Positions 1-9,203 of a DNA stretch of 64,000 bases are shown here, piece by piece. The stretch spans positions 62,001 through 126,000 of the forward strand of contig JAFZUY010000045.1 of assembly GCA_017618075.1 (NCBI GenBank), read 5' to 3'. How positions within the stretch are numbered: the stretch's first letter is position 1; each line of letters opens with the position of its first letter. The stretch comes from Lachnospiraceae bacterium (GTDB lineage: Bacteria > Bacillota > Clostridia > Lachnospirales > Lachnospiraceae). A model generated the notes under the pieces. That model made no database searches, had not been told where the DNA came from, and worked only from the letters and a program-made list of their open reading frames with translations. The position numbers and the translations under genes were made by a program.

Positions 1-3000
1 TTGCCGCAGAGAACCTTTCCTACAGAGGAATGGTAAGTGTCTGCGTAGAACTTACGGAAATCAAATGGAAAAATGATACAGAGGATTATAAGACAGTTGA
101 TAATGCAATACCTGATTCGGTGATTTATATCAGCAATCCCAATGTAAAAGTTTCCAGAATTCAGGTTTATAACAACTTTTCACCTTATATGGTCAGAAAT
201 TCCGAGCATTTCTATCTCGGTCTTAATTACTATTGCAACGAGGGTGATTATTACTGGTCAATGGGTAATCGCGACTGGAAGAAGACTGTTGTTAACGATC
301 TTCTTAAACTTGGTATTATCGATTCCGAAGATAAAGTTGTCGGTTATAACAAGACGAAGTTTAGCAAAGCATTTCCTTCATACTATGACGGATATGAAAA
401 CTTTGACAAGATTAAGAAATACCTTAATAAATTTGAAAACCTTTACTGCGTAGGAAGAAACGGTCAGCACAGATTCAGTTCTATCGACGAATCCATGAAG
501 ACTTCTTTTGAAGCGGTTAAAAATATTCTCGGATATGTTAAGAGCAAGGATAATATCTGGGATGTAAATGAAAAGTCTGACGGTGATGACGGCAAAGCCT
601 ATAATTCCGCACTTCTTTCCGGAGAAGGCGAATACAGGGGCAATTATGTTCCACTTCAAAAGAAGATTGAGGATAATGATGAGAATAAAGAATATGTTCC
701 GCCCAGACGTATGCGTCGTCCTATGATGACTCCTATTAAGAAGGGGGATCCGAATAAACTCAGTGAGCCGATTATTCTCAATGATTCGGTTGTTATTGCA
801 GCTCGTCCCGAGAAATCCATTCCTATTGCGGAGAGTGACTCCGATGCAATGGATGTAGCTCTTACAATGGAAGAATTAAACAATATCGATGCTGCTTTCG
901 AAAAGCCTGTTGATGTTGTACCCGTAATGCCTGTTGCAGTTGAAGAAGTAAATACACAGGTATTTGAAGAACCTGTTGCAGAAGAGAGCTTCGAGAAGGT
1001 AAATGATTTTGAAAACGAAAGCGTTTTCGAAACTGTTTCTGTTGAAGAAAATACAGAAGTAGCAGAAGAAGTTCCGGTAAGTGTTATCGATGAATTTGCT
1101 GCATTCGCAGAGCAGATTGACGGCGAAAGACTTGAAGCAGATCCTGATGATGAAGAGGAAGAAAATGCTGAAATAGCTGAAGAATTTGAAACTGTAGCAG
1201 AACCGGTTGAAGAAATAACGGAAGTTGCAGAAGAAACAGTTGAACAGACGGTTGCAGAAGAAAATGCTGAAATAGCTGAAGAGACAGCCGAAATATTCGA
1301 TACTGCAGAAGATACAGCAGTTGAAGAGTTTGCTGAAGCTGTCGAAGAACCTGTTGAAGAAGTTGTTGAAACAGTAGAAGAAACTGCTGAAGAGTTTGCT
1401 GAAGCTGTCGAAGAACCTGTTGAAGAAGTTGTTGAAACAGTAGAAGAAACTGCTGAAGAGATTGCTGAAGCAGTTGAAGAACCGGTTGAAGAGATTGCTG
1501 AAGAAGCAATTGAAACTGTTGAAGAGACAGCAGAAACAGTCGATAACGCAGAAGTTAATACAGTTGAAGAAGTTGCTAAGATCGTTGAAGAGCTCGTTGA
1601 AGCTGCAGATACAATCAAAGAAACTGCTGTTTCCAAATCCGAAGAAAAGAAAAATAACGGTGGCAGATTTGTTTCTCCTATTGCACTTGCCAGTGAATTC
1701 GGAAGTGCAGAGGAAAAAGAAAGCGAAGAATCCGGCGATTCCTTCAGCCTTCCCGGCGGTGGAAAATTCGTATTCTCTCGCAGAACACGCAGTGCCAATA
1801 ATAACAGAAATACCGAGAGATGGCAGAAGGAAGAAAAGTCCGGTACCAAGTTCGGTAAGACTTATAATTTTGTAAACGATGTTAATGACGAAACCGAAAG
1901 ACTTGTTACCAGAGAACAGGCTAAGGCGGGTGATGTAGAATCTGCCGGAGTTTCCTTTAACAGAGTTGAAAAATTCAAAACAGATGAAGTAGTTGATTCT
2001 ACAAATCCTCACGAGAGAGTTATTATGAAGGATACCAGTTCAGATGCTCCTCGTACCGAATTAAAGGTTACAAGTCGTTTCAAGAACGAAGAGATACCTG
2101 AAGAAATCGAGAAAGAAAGACTTAACTGCCCTGTTATTATCGATAGAAACGAAGATGATGAATTATCTAAGATTTTGGCTATTCCTATCGAAAAAACCGA
2201 AAAGAAGATGCCTGAATTTGTTCCGGGTAAGAGCAAAAAGGGCGATATTGAAGAAGTCGTAATTGAAGATATAAAAGATAAAGAAGAAGTTCCGGAGGCA
2301 GTTGAAGAAGTAATTACAGAAACTGCTTTTGAAGAACCTGTAATCGAAACAGTTGAAGAACCTTCAATTGAAGCAGTTGAAGAACCTGCAGCCGAGGCTG
2401 AAGAAGTTGTCGAAGAGATTACAGAAGAAGTTATTAATGATAATGAGGAAGCGGATGTTGAAGAAGAAACTGAAGCCATTGAAGAATCTGCTGAGGAAGT
2501 TTCTTTTGAAGAACCAGTAGCTGAGACTGAAGAAACAAGTGAAGATGGTACTGTAGAACCTGCTGCTGAAACTATAGAAGAAGTTGAAGAAACTATAGAA
2601 GAAACGTCTGAAGAAGTTAACGAAGTTGCTGAAGAAGCAGAAGAAGTAACTTTTGAAGAGCCTACAGTTGAAACAGCAGAGGAAAGTGTTGAAGAAATCA
2701 CAGAAGCTGAAGAAGAATCTGTAGAAGAAGTTTCATTTGAGGAGCAAGCTCAGGAAGTTTCGGAAGATATATTTGAAGAACCTGCAACAGATGTGGCAGA
2801 AGAAGTTATTGAAGATGCTTTTGCAGAGCCTGAAGCTGAAGGTGTTGAAGTGACTGTAGAAGAAGCCGAAGTTGCTTTCGAAGAACCGGTTACGGAAGTG
2901 ATTAAAACTGAAGAGCCTTCATTTGAAGAGCCTAAATATGAAGATACAGCTTTTGAAGAAGCAGCTGCAGAAGTTCAGACGGCGGATGAAACTGAAACTG

Positions 3001-3884
3001 ATGAAGACGATCTTTTACATATTAACGAGCAGGCAGCCAGCAGAGCTATAGTTAAGAGCTGGCAGAATAAATACAACGGAGTAGGTGCTCCCGTAAAAGA
3101 AGACAATTCAAATGAAAGAGTTGTAAACAAGGGCGATATTTCTTCAGAGCTTTACGGTGAAAGCTTCGCAGCAAGTCTTAAAGGCAAAAAAGGTGTAATG
3201 GATTATATGCTTGACGACCTCGACGGCGGCAAGGAATATGTAATGCGTACCAAACCTGAAGCAAGCGCTCCTAAGGCAGAAGAAGTGGTTGAAGAAAAAG
3301 CAGAGACACCTTCAAAGGATTTAAGCTCTTACCAGATTATCAAAGAATCAGGCTTCAGATACGATTCAAACAAGACTGATTCTGCTAAAACTGAAACTGC
3401 TCCCACAAATAACGATTCTATTTCTCCTTCACCTGTTAAACCTGTTGCAGAGAGAAGAACTGATTACTACAAGAAAGAAATTGATACTTCCATAGTATTT
3501 AAGAATGCGAGAGTAATCAAATCAACCAAGATTACAAGAGAACCTGAAGAAGATACTCATGTAAAGGTTGAGCGCAAAGAAACCGTATTTAGTGACAAGC
3601 AGAAGGTAATTGCTGTTATAAGAAACGGTGAAGTTATTCCCGTAAAAGATAAAGTGGAAGAAGAGAAGCCTGTAGAAGAAGCTAAACCTGTAAAGGCTGA
3701 GACTCCTAAAACAAGCAAAAAAGGGAAAAAAGGCAAAAAGGGTAAAGGCAAAAAGGAGGTAGCCGAATCATCCGAAGAGATGGTTCAGCCTCCAATCAGT
3801 GTAATGCTTGATGCAAAAGAAGCTGCTGAAATGACGGAACCGCTTGAAAGTCCCATTGTCAGAAATCGTAACGTAAAATTATAA
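1..3884 (+). CDS. FAD-dependent oxidoreductase-like C-terminal part fused to a very long Glu-rich tail (5' end outside window)
   Basis: The frame is open from base 3, so the gene starts upstream; the ATG at 30 has no convincing start context and lies inside a conserved-looking stretch. The first ~180 codons resemble the C-terminal part of the NAD(P)/FAD amine-oxidase-like oxidoreductases of Firmicutes: a VIYISNP-like strand, the segment YLGLNYYCNEGD, and near its end ENLYCVGRNGQHR, which in that family contacts the flavin. From about base 840 to 3000 the protein turns into a low-complexity chain of VEEVVETVEETAEE-type repeats, strongly acidic and probably disordered. A Lys/Gly-rich patch follows near 3720-3760 and the protein ends in SPIVRNRNVKL. 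The fusion is unusual. The flavin domain call is family resemblance; the tail's role is unknown. A promoter follows directly. Confidence 0.75.
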   Translation, partial: AAENLSYRGMVSVCVELTEIKWKNDTEDYKTVDNAIPDSVIYISNPNVKVSRIQVYNNFSPYMVRNSEHFYLGLNYYCNEGDYYWSMGNRDWKKTVVNDLLKLGIIDSEDKVVGYNKTKFSKAFPSYYDGYENFDKIKKYLNKFENLYCVGRNGQHRFSSIDESMKTSFEAVKNILGYVKSKDNIWDVNEKSDGDDGKAYNSALLSGEGEYRGNYVPLQKKIEDNDENKEYVPPRRMRRPMMTPIKKGDPNKLSEPIILNDSVVIAARPEKSIPIAESDSDAMDVALTMEELNNIDAAFEKPVDVVPVMPVAVEEVNTQVFEEPVAEESFEKVNDFENESVFETVSVEENTEVAEEVPVSVIDEFAAFAEQIDGERLEADPDDEEEENAEIAEEFETVAEPVEEITEVAEETVEQTVAEENAEIAEETAEIFDTAEDTAVEEFAEAVEEPVEEVVETVEETAEEFAEAVEEPVEEVVETVEETAEEIAEAVEEPVEEIAEEAIETVEETAETVDNAEVNTVEEVAKIVEELVEAADTIKETAVSKSEEKKNNGGRFVSPIALASEFGSAEEKESEESGDSFSLPGGGKFVFSRRTRSANNNRNTERWQKEEKSGTKFGKTYNFVNDVNDETERLVTREQAKAGDVESAGVSFNRVEKFKTDEVVDSTNPHERVIMKDTSSDAPRTELKVTSRFKNEEIPEEIEKERLNCPVIIDRNEDDELSKILAIPIEKTEKKMPEFVPGKSKKGDIEEVVIEDIKDKEEVPEAVEEVITETAFEEPVIETVEEPSIEAVEEPAAEAEEVVEEITEEVINDNEEADVEEETEAIEESAEEVSFEEPVAETEETSEDGTVEPAAETIEEVEETIEETSEEVNEVAEEAEEVTFEEPTVETAEESVEEITEAEEESVEEVSFEEQAQEVSEDIFEEPATDVAEEVIEDAFAEPEAEGVEVTVEEAEVAFEEPVTEVIKTEEPSFEEPKYEDTAFEEAAAEVQTADETETDEDDLLHINEQAASRAIVKSWQNKYNGVGAPVKEDNSNERVVNKGDISSELYGESFAASLKGKKGVMDYMLDDLDGGKEYVMRTKPEASAPKAEEVVEEKAETPSKDLSSYQIIKESGFRYDSNKTDSAKTETAPTNNDSISPSPVKPVAERRTDYYKKEIDTSIVFKNARVIKSTKITREPEEDTHVKVERKETVFSDKQKVIAVIRNGEVIPVKDKVEEEKPVEEAKPVKAETPKTSKKGKKGKKGKGKKEVAESSEEMVQPPISVMLDAKEAAEMTEPLESPIVRNRNVKL
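1323..1454 (+). repeat. Two tandem 66-bp repeats in the Glu-rich tail
   Basis: The units 1323-1388 and 1389-1454 are identical at DNA level and encode a 22-residue unit beginning EEFAEAVEEPVEE. A third, diverged copy follows to about 1500. The in-frame length (66 = 3 x 22) suggests expansion by slippage or unequal recombination without frame loss. Confidence 0.9.
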
Positions 3885-3891
3885 TTTGTTG

Positions 3892-3920
3892 TTGACAAAA
3901 TATAAGAAAGTATTGATAAT
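3892..3920 (+). promoter_or_regulatory. Sigma-A promoter for rpsT
   Basis: TTGACA at 3892-3897, a 17-bp spacer and GATAAT at 3915-3920, 73 bases before the rpsT start. The -35 box matches consensus exactly and the -10 box differs at one position. Confidence 0.8.
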
Positions 3921-3992
3921 ATATCAATGTATGTACATTAAATCGTCCGTGTCCGGCTTTAATGTTGAGAATTTTTAATGGAGGTGTAGGTC

Positions 3993-4256
3993 TTGGCTAA
4001 TATCAAATCTGCAAAGAAGAGAATTGAAGTTTCCGCAAGAAACGCTGAGAGAAATAAAGCAATCCGTTCAAGCGTTAAGACTGCAGTTAAGAAAGTATAT
4101 GCAGCTATCGATGCTAATGATAAGGAAGCAGCAAAGGCAGCATTAGTTAATGCTACAAGCGTTATCGAGAAAGCAACATCCAAGGGCGTATATCATAAGA
4201 ATTACGCTTCAAGAAAGATTTCCCGTTTAAGCCTTGCAGTTAATAAACTTAATTAA
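3993..4256 (+). CDS. rpsT: 30S ribosomal protein S20
   Basis: Small basic protein of 87 residues with the S20 signature at the N terminus (ANIKSAKKRI) and the usual KGVYHKNYASRKISRL C-terminal part. S20 is a primary binder of 16S rRNA in the small subunit. The start is a TTG at 3993, preceded by GGAGGTG at 3980-3986; no ATG fits the family N terminus. It has its own promoter upstream and a terminator downstream, so it can be a single-gene transcript. The non-ATG start is compatible with the TTG/UUG starts known for S20 genes in other bacteria. Confidence 0.97.
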   Translation: MANIKSAKKRIEVSARNAERNKAIRSSVKTAVKKVYAAIDANDKEAAKAALVNATSVIEKATSKGVYHKNYASRKISRLSLAVNKLN

Positions 4257-4276
4257 TATTTTTATTTAGGAATGAG

Positions 4277-4310
4277 AAACTCTTCCATACCGTCATGTGG
4301 AAGAGTTTTT
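4277..4310 (+). terminator. Rho-independent terminator after rpsT
   Basis: Arms AAACTCTTCCA (4277-4287) and TGGAAGAGTTT (4298-4308) form an 11-bp perfect stem with a 10-base loop, followed by a T-run. It ends only about 12 bases before the lepA start codon. Confidence 0.85.
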
Positions 4311-4322
4311 TAAGTTAAGAAA

Positions 4323-6134
4323 ATGACAGATCAGAGCAAAATCAGAAATTTTTGTATAGTTGCCCATATCGATCACGGCAAATCCACGCTTGCTGACAGA
4401 ATTATCGAAAGTACGGGACTTCTTACAAGCCGTGAAATGCAGGCACAGGTTCTTGACAATATGGACCTTGAACGTGAAAGAGGTATCACAATCAAGTCAC
4501 AGGCTGTAAGAACCGTTTATAAAGCCAAAGACGGTAACGAATACATTTTAAATTTGATAGATACACCGGGACATGTTGACTTTAACTATGAGGTCAGCAG
4601 GTCTTTGGCTGCGTGTGACGGAGCTATTTTAGTCGTTGATGCCGCTCAGGGTATCGAAGCTCAGACACTTGCGAATGTTTATCTTGCACTTGACCACAAT
4701 CTGGATGTATTTCCGGTTATTAATAAAATTGATTTACCGAGTGCCGATCCTCAGAGAGTAATTGACGAGATAGAAGATGTTATCGGACTTGAAGCGCAGG
4801 ATGCTCCGTTAATCTCAGCTAAAAACGGAATCGGAATAGATGAAGTATTAGAAGCTATCGTTCATAAAATACCCGCTCCAAAGGGGGATCCGAATGCTCC
4901 CTTAAAAGCTCTTATTTTTGATTCGATTTACGATTCATATAAAGGCGTTATTGTATTCTGCCGTTTAATGGACGGAAAGATTTCAAAGGGTACCAATGTT
5001 TTGATGATGGCAACAAAGGCTTCGTTTGAAGTTGTCGAAGTAGGAACCTTTGGCGCAGGACAGTTTTTCCCCTGTGATGAACTTTCTGCAGGAATGGTTG
5101 GTTATTTTACGGCATCCATCAAGAATGTCAGAGATACAGCTGTTGGTGATACTGTTACAGAAGCTAAGAATCCCTGCAAGGAGCCTTTACCCGGATATAA
5201 AAAAGTTCTTTCGATGGTTTACTGTGGCGTTTATCCCGCAGACGGTGCGAAATATCCTGATTTAAGAGATGCACTCGAAAAACTCCAGTTAAACGATGCT
5301 TCTCTTAATTATGAGCCTGAAACATCCATCGCTTTAGGCTTCGGTTTCAGATGCGGATTCCTTGGACTTCTTCATCTTGAGATAGTTCAGGAGAGACTCG
5401 AGAGAGAATATAATCTTGATTTAGTTACGACCGCACCCGGAGTTGTATATCATGTTTATACGACCGACGGCGAAATGATAGAGCTTACCAATCCTTCGAA
5501 TCTTCCGGATCCCTCGACAATCGATTATATGGAAGAACCGATCGTATCCGCAGAGATAATGGTTACAACTGAATTTATCGGCTCCATTATGGAACTTTGC
5601 CAGGAGAGACGAGGGAGATATCTTGGTATGGAATATATGGAAGAGACACGTGCTTTGCTTAAGTACGAGCTTCCTTTAAATGAAATAATTTATGACTTCT
5701 TTGATGCGCTTAAGTCTCGTTCTAAAGGATATGCTTCTTTTGATTATGATCTTAAGGGCTATGAGAAGTCAGAACTCATAAAACTTGATATCCTTGTAAA
5801 TCATGAGGAAGTTGACGCGTTATCTTTTATCGTTCATAAAGATACCGCGTACGAGCGTGGCAGAAAGATGTGCGAGAAGTTAAAAGAAGAGATTCCCCGT
5901 CATCTTTTTGAGATACCCATTCAGGCTGCCGTCGGCGGCAAGATAATCGCTCGTGAAACTGTTAAAGCCTATCGTAAGGATGTTCTTGCGAAGTGCTACG
6001 GCGGTGATATCACGCGTAAGAAGAAACTTCTTGAAAAGCAAAAAGAAGGTAAAAAGAGAATGCGTCAAATCGGTAATGTCGAGATTCCTCAGGCAGCCTT
6101 TATGTCCGTTCTTAAACTCGATGATAAAAAGTAA
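4323..6134 (+). CDS. lepA: Elongation factor 4 (back-translocating GTPase)
   Basis: Translational GTPase of 603 residues, normal LepA length. The N terminus carries the P-loop [10 protein letters not shown], the switch II motif DTPGHVDF and NKIDLP. The C terminus has the LepA-specific domain ending in a basic [16 protein letters not shown] segment that contacts the ribosome. LepA acts on stalled or mistranslocated ribosomes and in 30S biogenesis. The ATG lies just after the rpsT terminator and there is no recognisable Shine-Dalgarno sequence, so expression may need readthrough or rely on weak initiation. hemW follows after 52 bases, as in many Firmicutes. Confidence 0.97.
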   Translation: MTDQSKIRNFCIVAHIDHGKSTLADRIIESTGLLTSREMQAQVLDNMDLERERGITIKSQAVRTVYKAKDGNEYILNLIDTPGHVDFNYEVSRSLAACDGAILVVDAAQGIEAQTLANVYLALDHNLDVFPVINKIDLPSADPQRVIDEIEDVIGLEAQDAPLISAKNGIGIDEVLEAIVHKIPAPKGDPNAPLKALIFDSIYDSYKGVIVFCRLMDGKISKGTNVLMMATKASFEVVEVGTFGAGQFFPCDELSAGMVGYFTASIKNVRDTAVGDTVTEAKNPCKEPLPGYKKVLSMVYCGVYPADGAKYPDLRDALEKLQLNDASLNYEPETSIALGFGFRCGFLGLLHLEIVQERLEREYNLDLVTTAPGVVYHVYTTDGEMIELTNPSNLPDPSTIDYMEEPIVSAEIMVTTEFIGSIMELCQERRGRYLGMEYMEETRALLKYELPLNEIIYDFFDALKSRSKGYASFDYDLKGYEKSELIKLDILVNHEEVDALSFIVHKDTAYERGRKMCEKLKEEIPRHLFEIPIQAAVGGKIIARETVKAYRKDVLAKCYGGDITRKKKLLEKQKEGKKRMRQIGNVEIPQAAFMSVLKLDDKK

Positions 6135-6136
6135 TT

Positions 6137-6165
6137 AAAGGGGGCGGTTTCTTAACCGTCCTTTT
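6137..6165 (+). terminator. Possible weak terminator or attenuator between lepA and hemW
   Basis: The inverted repeat AAAGGGGGCGGTT / AACCGTCCTTT with a 4-base loop includes several G-U pairs and is followed by TTTTA. No separate promoter is visible before hemW, so partial termination within an operon is likely. Confidence 0.5.
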
Positions 6166-6186
6166 ATGCACTATTGAAGGCAAGTA

Positions 6187-7335
6187 ATGAATCAAAAGAA
6201 ACTCGGAATTTACATTCACATACCTTTCTGTGTGAGAAAATGCAATTATTGTGATTTCAATTCCTTTGCCTCGGATGATGAAACAAAGGTAAATTACATT
6301 AATGCACTTTGCAATGAAATCCGCGGATACGGTCCGAAATTCAAGGATTATTCAGTTGATACCGTATTTATCGGCGGAGGCACTCCAAGCATTCTTCCCG
6401 CAGGCTTAACAAGGCAGTTCATGGATTGCCTTTATTCGAATTTTGCCATTGATTCTGATGCGGAAATAAGCATGGAAGCGAATCCCGGAACTCTTGATAT
6501 CGAAAAAATAAAAGCATATAAAGAGCTTGGCATAAACCGAATCAGTCTCGGCCTTCAAAGCACTGTTTCACAAGAACTTAAGATCTTAGGCAGAATACAT
6601 GATTACGAAACTTTTCTCGATTCTTTTATGATGTTAAGAGAAGAGGGGTTTAGAAATATAAACGTTGATTTGATGAACGGTATTCCGAATCAGACTTACG
6701 ATTCTTTTATGAATGGATTAAAAATCATAAAAGAATTAAACCCCGAACATATATCGATTTACAGCCTCATAGTCGAGGAAGGCACGCCCTTTTATGAGAG
6801 AGAATTAAATCTTCCCGATGAAGACGAAGAGCGTAAAATGGTGCATTCAATACCCTCGATTTTAGGAAAAGAATTTCATCAGTATGAGATATCGAATTAT
6901 TCCAAAAGAGGTTTTGAATGTAAGCACAATATCAAATACTGGAGAAGAGAAGAGTATCTGGGAATGGGCCTTTCGGCCGCATCTTTAGTAAATGAGATCC
7001 GGTTTAAAAATACGGAAAATCTAAAAGATTATCTGTTGATATTTAAGGAAAGAGAAAAAATATACGATAATAATATTAGGTTTTCAGAATTTGAGCATTT
7101 GTCCGATGAAGATAAAATGTCTGAGTATATGTTCCTCGGACTTAGAATGAATGTGGGCATAAATATATCTGATTTTGAAAAAACATTCGGTATTTCTTTA
7201 TATGAAAAGTATGGGAAGAAAATACAATTACATGTTGAGGAAGGATTGCTTGAGGTAAAAGAAGACCGCCTGTTCTTGACTAAAAAGGGCAGGGACCTTG
7301 CTAATTATGTCTGGTCTGATTTTGTGGGAGATTAA
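6187..7335 (+). CDS. hemW: Radical SAM heme chaperone HemW
   Basis: Radical SAM protein of 382 residues with the 4Fe-4S motif C15-x3-C19-x2-C22 (FCVRKCNYCDF) and the SAM-binding GGGTPS motif. It resembles oxygen-independent coproporphyrinogen III oxidase, but the length and the usual lepA-hemW order point to HemW, which binds heme and delivers it to client proteins. The C-terminal HemW domain (EYMFLGLRMNVGI) is present. The ribosome binding site is poor (AAGG). The next gene starts 5 bases after the stop, so these are probably co-transcribed. Confidence 0.9.
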   Translation: MNQKKLGIYIHIPFCVRKCNYCDFNSFASDDETKVNYINALCNEIRGYGPKFKDYSVDTVFIGGGTPSILPAGLTRQFMDCLYSNFAIDSDAEISMEANPGTLDIEKIKAYKELGINRISLGLQSTVSQELKILGRIHDYETFLDSFMMLREEGFRNINVDLMNGIPNQTYDSFMNGLKIIKELNPEHISIYSLIVEEGTPFYERELNLPDEDEERKMVHSIPSILGKEFHQYEISNYSKRGFECKHNIKYWRREEYLGMGLSAASLVNEIRFKNTENLKDYLLIFKEREKIYDNNIRFSEFEHLSDEDKMSEYMFLGLRMNVGINISDFEKTFGISLYEKYGKKIQLHVEEGLLEVKEDRLFLTKKGRDLANYVWSDFVGD

Positions 7336-7340
7336 TCTTA

Positions 7341-9044
7341 ATGTATATTTTTTATGAGTTAACTTTTGCCTTGTCCCTGGCATTATCAATTTTATATGTT
7401 TTAATCTGGAACAAACATTACGACATCAACATTTCTGCTATATTTATTCTGATTCCGATTGCCAACATAGGGTATCTTTTTTCCAGCATTGCAGTAAACG
7501 CAAATGAAGCTACGATTGCCAACAAGATTATTTATCTTGGGGGCTGTTTTCTGACGTTCTTTATTACGATGAGTGTTTGGAACCTATGCAATATAAAGGT
7601 TAACAGATATCTCAGATTTCTTTTATTTGCTCTTAGTACTTTTATGTACATTCTCGTACTTACCATAGGTTACAGGGATTATTATTACAAAGATTTTTAT
7701 CTGGACGAAAGCACGGGACAATTCGTAAAAGTCTATGGCATTGGTCATTCGTTTTTCATAGTACTAGTACTTGCCTATATGATTATCGGCGTAACTACAA
7801 TTGTTTATACGCTCTTTAAGAAAAAGCAGGCATCGAAGATTGTTACAATTCTTTTGTTTATCCCGGAATTGCTTGCTTTTGTAGGGTATTTTGGCAATAC
7901 ACTTTTTGGAAGAAAAATCGATGTAATGCCTTTAACTTACGTTCTTGCACAGATTGTTTATCTTTTAATCGTCAGAAGAATGGCACTTTACAATACGAGC
8001 GAAATGGTCGTGGAATCAATGGTTCGTACCGGTGATACAGGCTTTATAAACATCGATTTTAAAAATCATTATCTCGGAAGCAATGAAACGGCGCAGAATA
8101 TTGTTCCCGGTTTAAAAGAATTAAGAGTAGATGACAGCATCTATAAAGTCGAGGAACTAAAGAAAAATCTGAATCACTGGATTGATCATTTCAATAATAA
8201 TGAAAACAAGACTAATATATATATCCCTGAAGAGTTGAAAAACACTGAAAACGAAAGGATGTATGCTATTAATATCAATTACCTTCATGACGGATTCAGA
8301 AAAAGAGGTTATCAGATATTTTTAAAGGATGATACCGACAATCAGAAATACATTAAACTTCTTGATGCATATAATGATGAACTTGAAACAGAGGTTGAAA
8401 AACAGACCAATCATATAGTTGAAATGCACGACAACCTTATAATGTCTATGGCGATGATGGTTGAAAGCCGTGACAATTCAACAGGCGGTCATATCAGAAG
8501 AACTTCCGAAGGTGTCAGGATTTTGATTGATGAGATTAAAAAGGGAGACGACCTTGATTTAAGCGATGAGTTCTGCAAATGTATTATAAAAGCAGCGCCC
8601 ATGCATGATATCGGTAAAATTGCCGTAGATGATGTTATCTTAAGAAAGCCCGGCAGGTTTAATGACGAAGAATTTGAAAAGATGAAGATTCACTCGGCCG
8701 AGGGTGCTAGAATCGTCCATGAAATCCTAAAAGATACCGATGATGAGGCATTTAAGAAAATTGCCGAAAATGTGGCACATTTCCACCATGAAAGATGGGA
8801 CGGTTCGGGATACCCGGATAAATTAAAAGGCGAAGAGATACCTTTAGAAGCACGTATAATGGCCATAGCGGATGTTTATGATGCCTTAGTCAGTAAGAGA
8901 GTATACAAGGAAAGTATGTCTTTCGAAGAAGCCGACAGAATCATAATGGAAGGTATGGGAACGCAGTTTGATGCGAAATTAAAACCTTATTACATCAAAG
9001 CTAAACCCAGATTCGAGGCATATTATTCGGCTCAGGATATTTAA
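7341..9044 (+). CDS. Membrane HD-GYP domain protein (c-di-GMP phosphodiesterase candidate)
   Basis: 567 residues. The first ~215 form about seven hydrophobic helices like the 7TM sensor region of some histidine kinases, followed by a PAS-like linker (GDTGFINIDFKNHYLG) and a short coiled coil. The C-terminal half is an HD-GYP domain: GGHIRRT, HDIGK near residue 421, GRFNDEEFEKMKIH, HHERWDGSGYP near 482 and ARIMAIADVYDAL. HD-GYP proteins hydrolyse cyclic di-GMP. The complete metal ligands suggest activity. The stimulus is unknown. It starts 5 bases after hemW. Confidence 0.9.
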   Translation: MYIFYELTFALSLALSILYVLIWNKHYDINISAIFILIPIANIGYLFSSIAVNANEATIANKIIYLGGCFLTFFITMSVWNLCNIKVNRYLRFLLFALSTFMYILVLTIGYRDYYYKDFYLDESTGQFVKVYGIGHSFFIVLVLAYMIIGVTTIVYTLFKKKQASKIVTILLFIPELLAFVGYFGNTLFGRKIDVMPLTYVLAQIVYLLIVRRMALYNTSEMVVESMVRTGDTGFINIDFKNHYLGSNETAQNIVPGLKELRVDDSIYKVEELKKNLNHWIDHFNNNENKTNIYIPEELKNTENERMYAININYLHDGFRKRGYQIFLKDDTDNQKYIKLLDAYNDELETEVEKQTNHIVEMHDNLIMSMAMMVESRDNSTGGHIRRTSEGVRILIDEIKKGDDLDLSDEFCKCIIKAAPMHDIGKIAVDDVILRKPGRFNDEEFEKMKIHSAEGARIVHEILKDTDDEAFKKIAENVAHFHHERWDGSGYPDKLKGEEIPLEARIMAIADVYDALVSKRVYKESMSFEEADRIIMEGMGTQFDAKLKPYYIKAKPRFEAYYSAQDI

Positions 9045-9117
9045 ATTTGTCCATTTTTATTTCTTGAAAAATTAGTATATTTTAATGCATTGTTTATAAA
9101 CTTTGTCCAGATATTGC

Positions 9118-9146
9118 TTGAAAAATTCGCTTGAAAAAGGTATAAT
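9118..9146 (+). promoter_or_regulatory. Sigma-A promoter for pilT
   Basis: TTGAAA at 9118-9123, 17-bp spacer, consensus TATAAT at 9141-9146, 58 bases before the pilT start. Confidence 0.75.
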
Positions 9147-9203
9147 AATTTAGTCGCGGTATATGCGCAAATTAATAATGTTACGAAAAGGGGACATTAA
9201 GTT

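Noticed and set aside
656-2701. Long minus-strand open frames opposite the Glu-rich gene, Ser-, Phe- or Leu-rich
   Set aside because: They are mirror images of the GAA/GTT-rich repeat codons, with no ribosome sites and low-complexity products only.
1200-2960. CRISPR-like appearance of short repeats
   Set aside because: Repeats are in frame, contiguous, variable and coding; there are no unique spacers of constant length.
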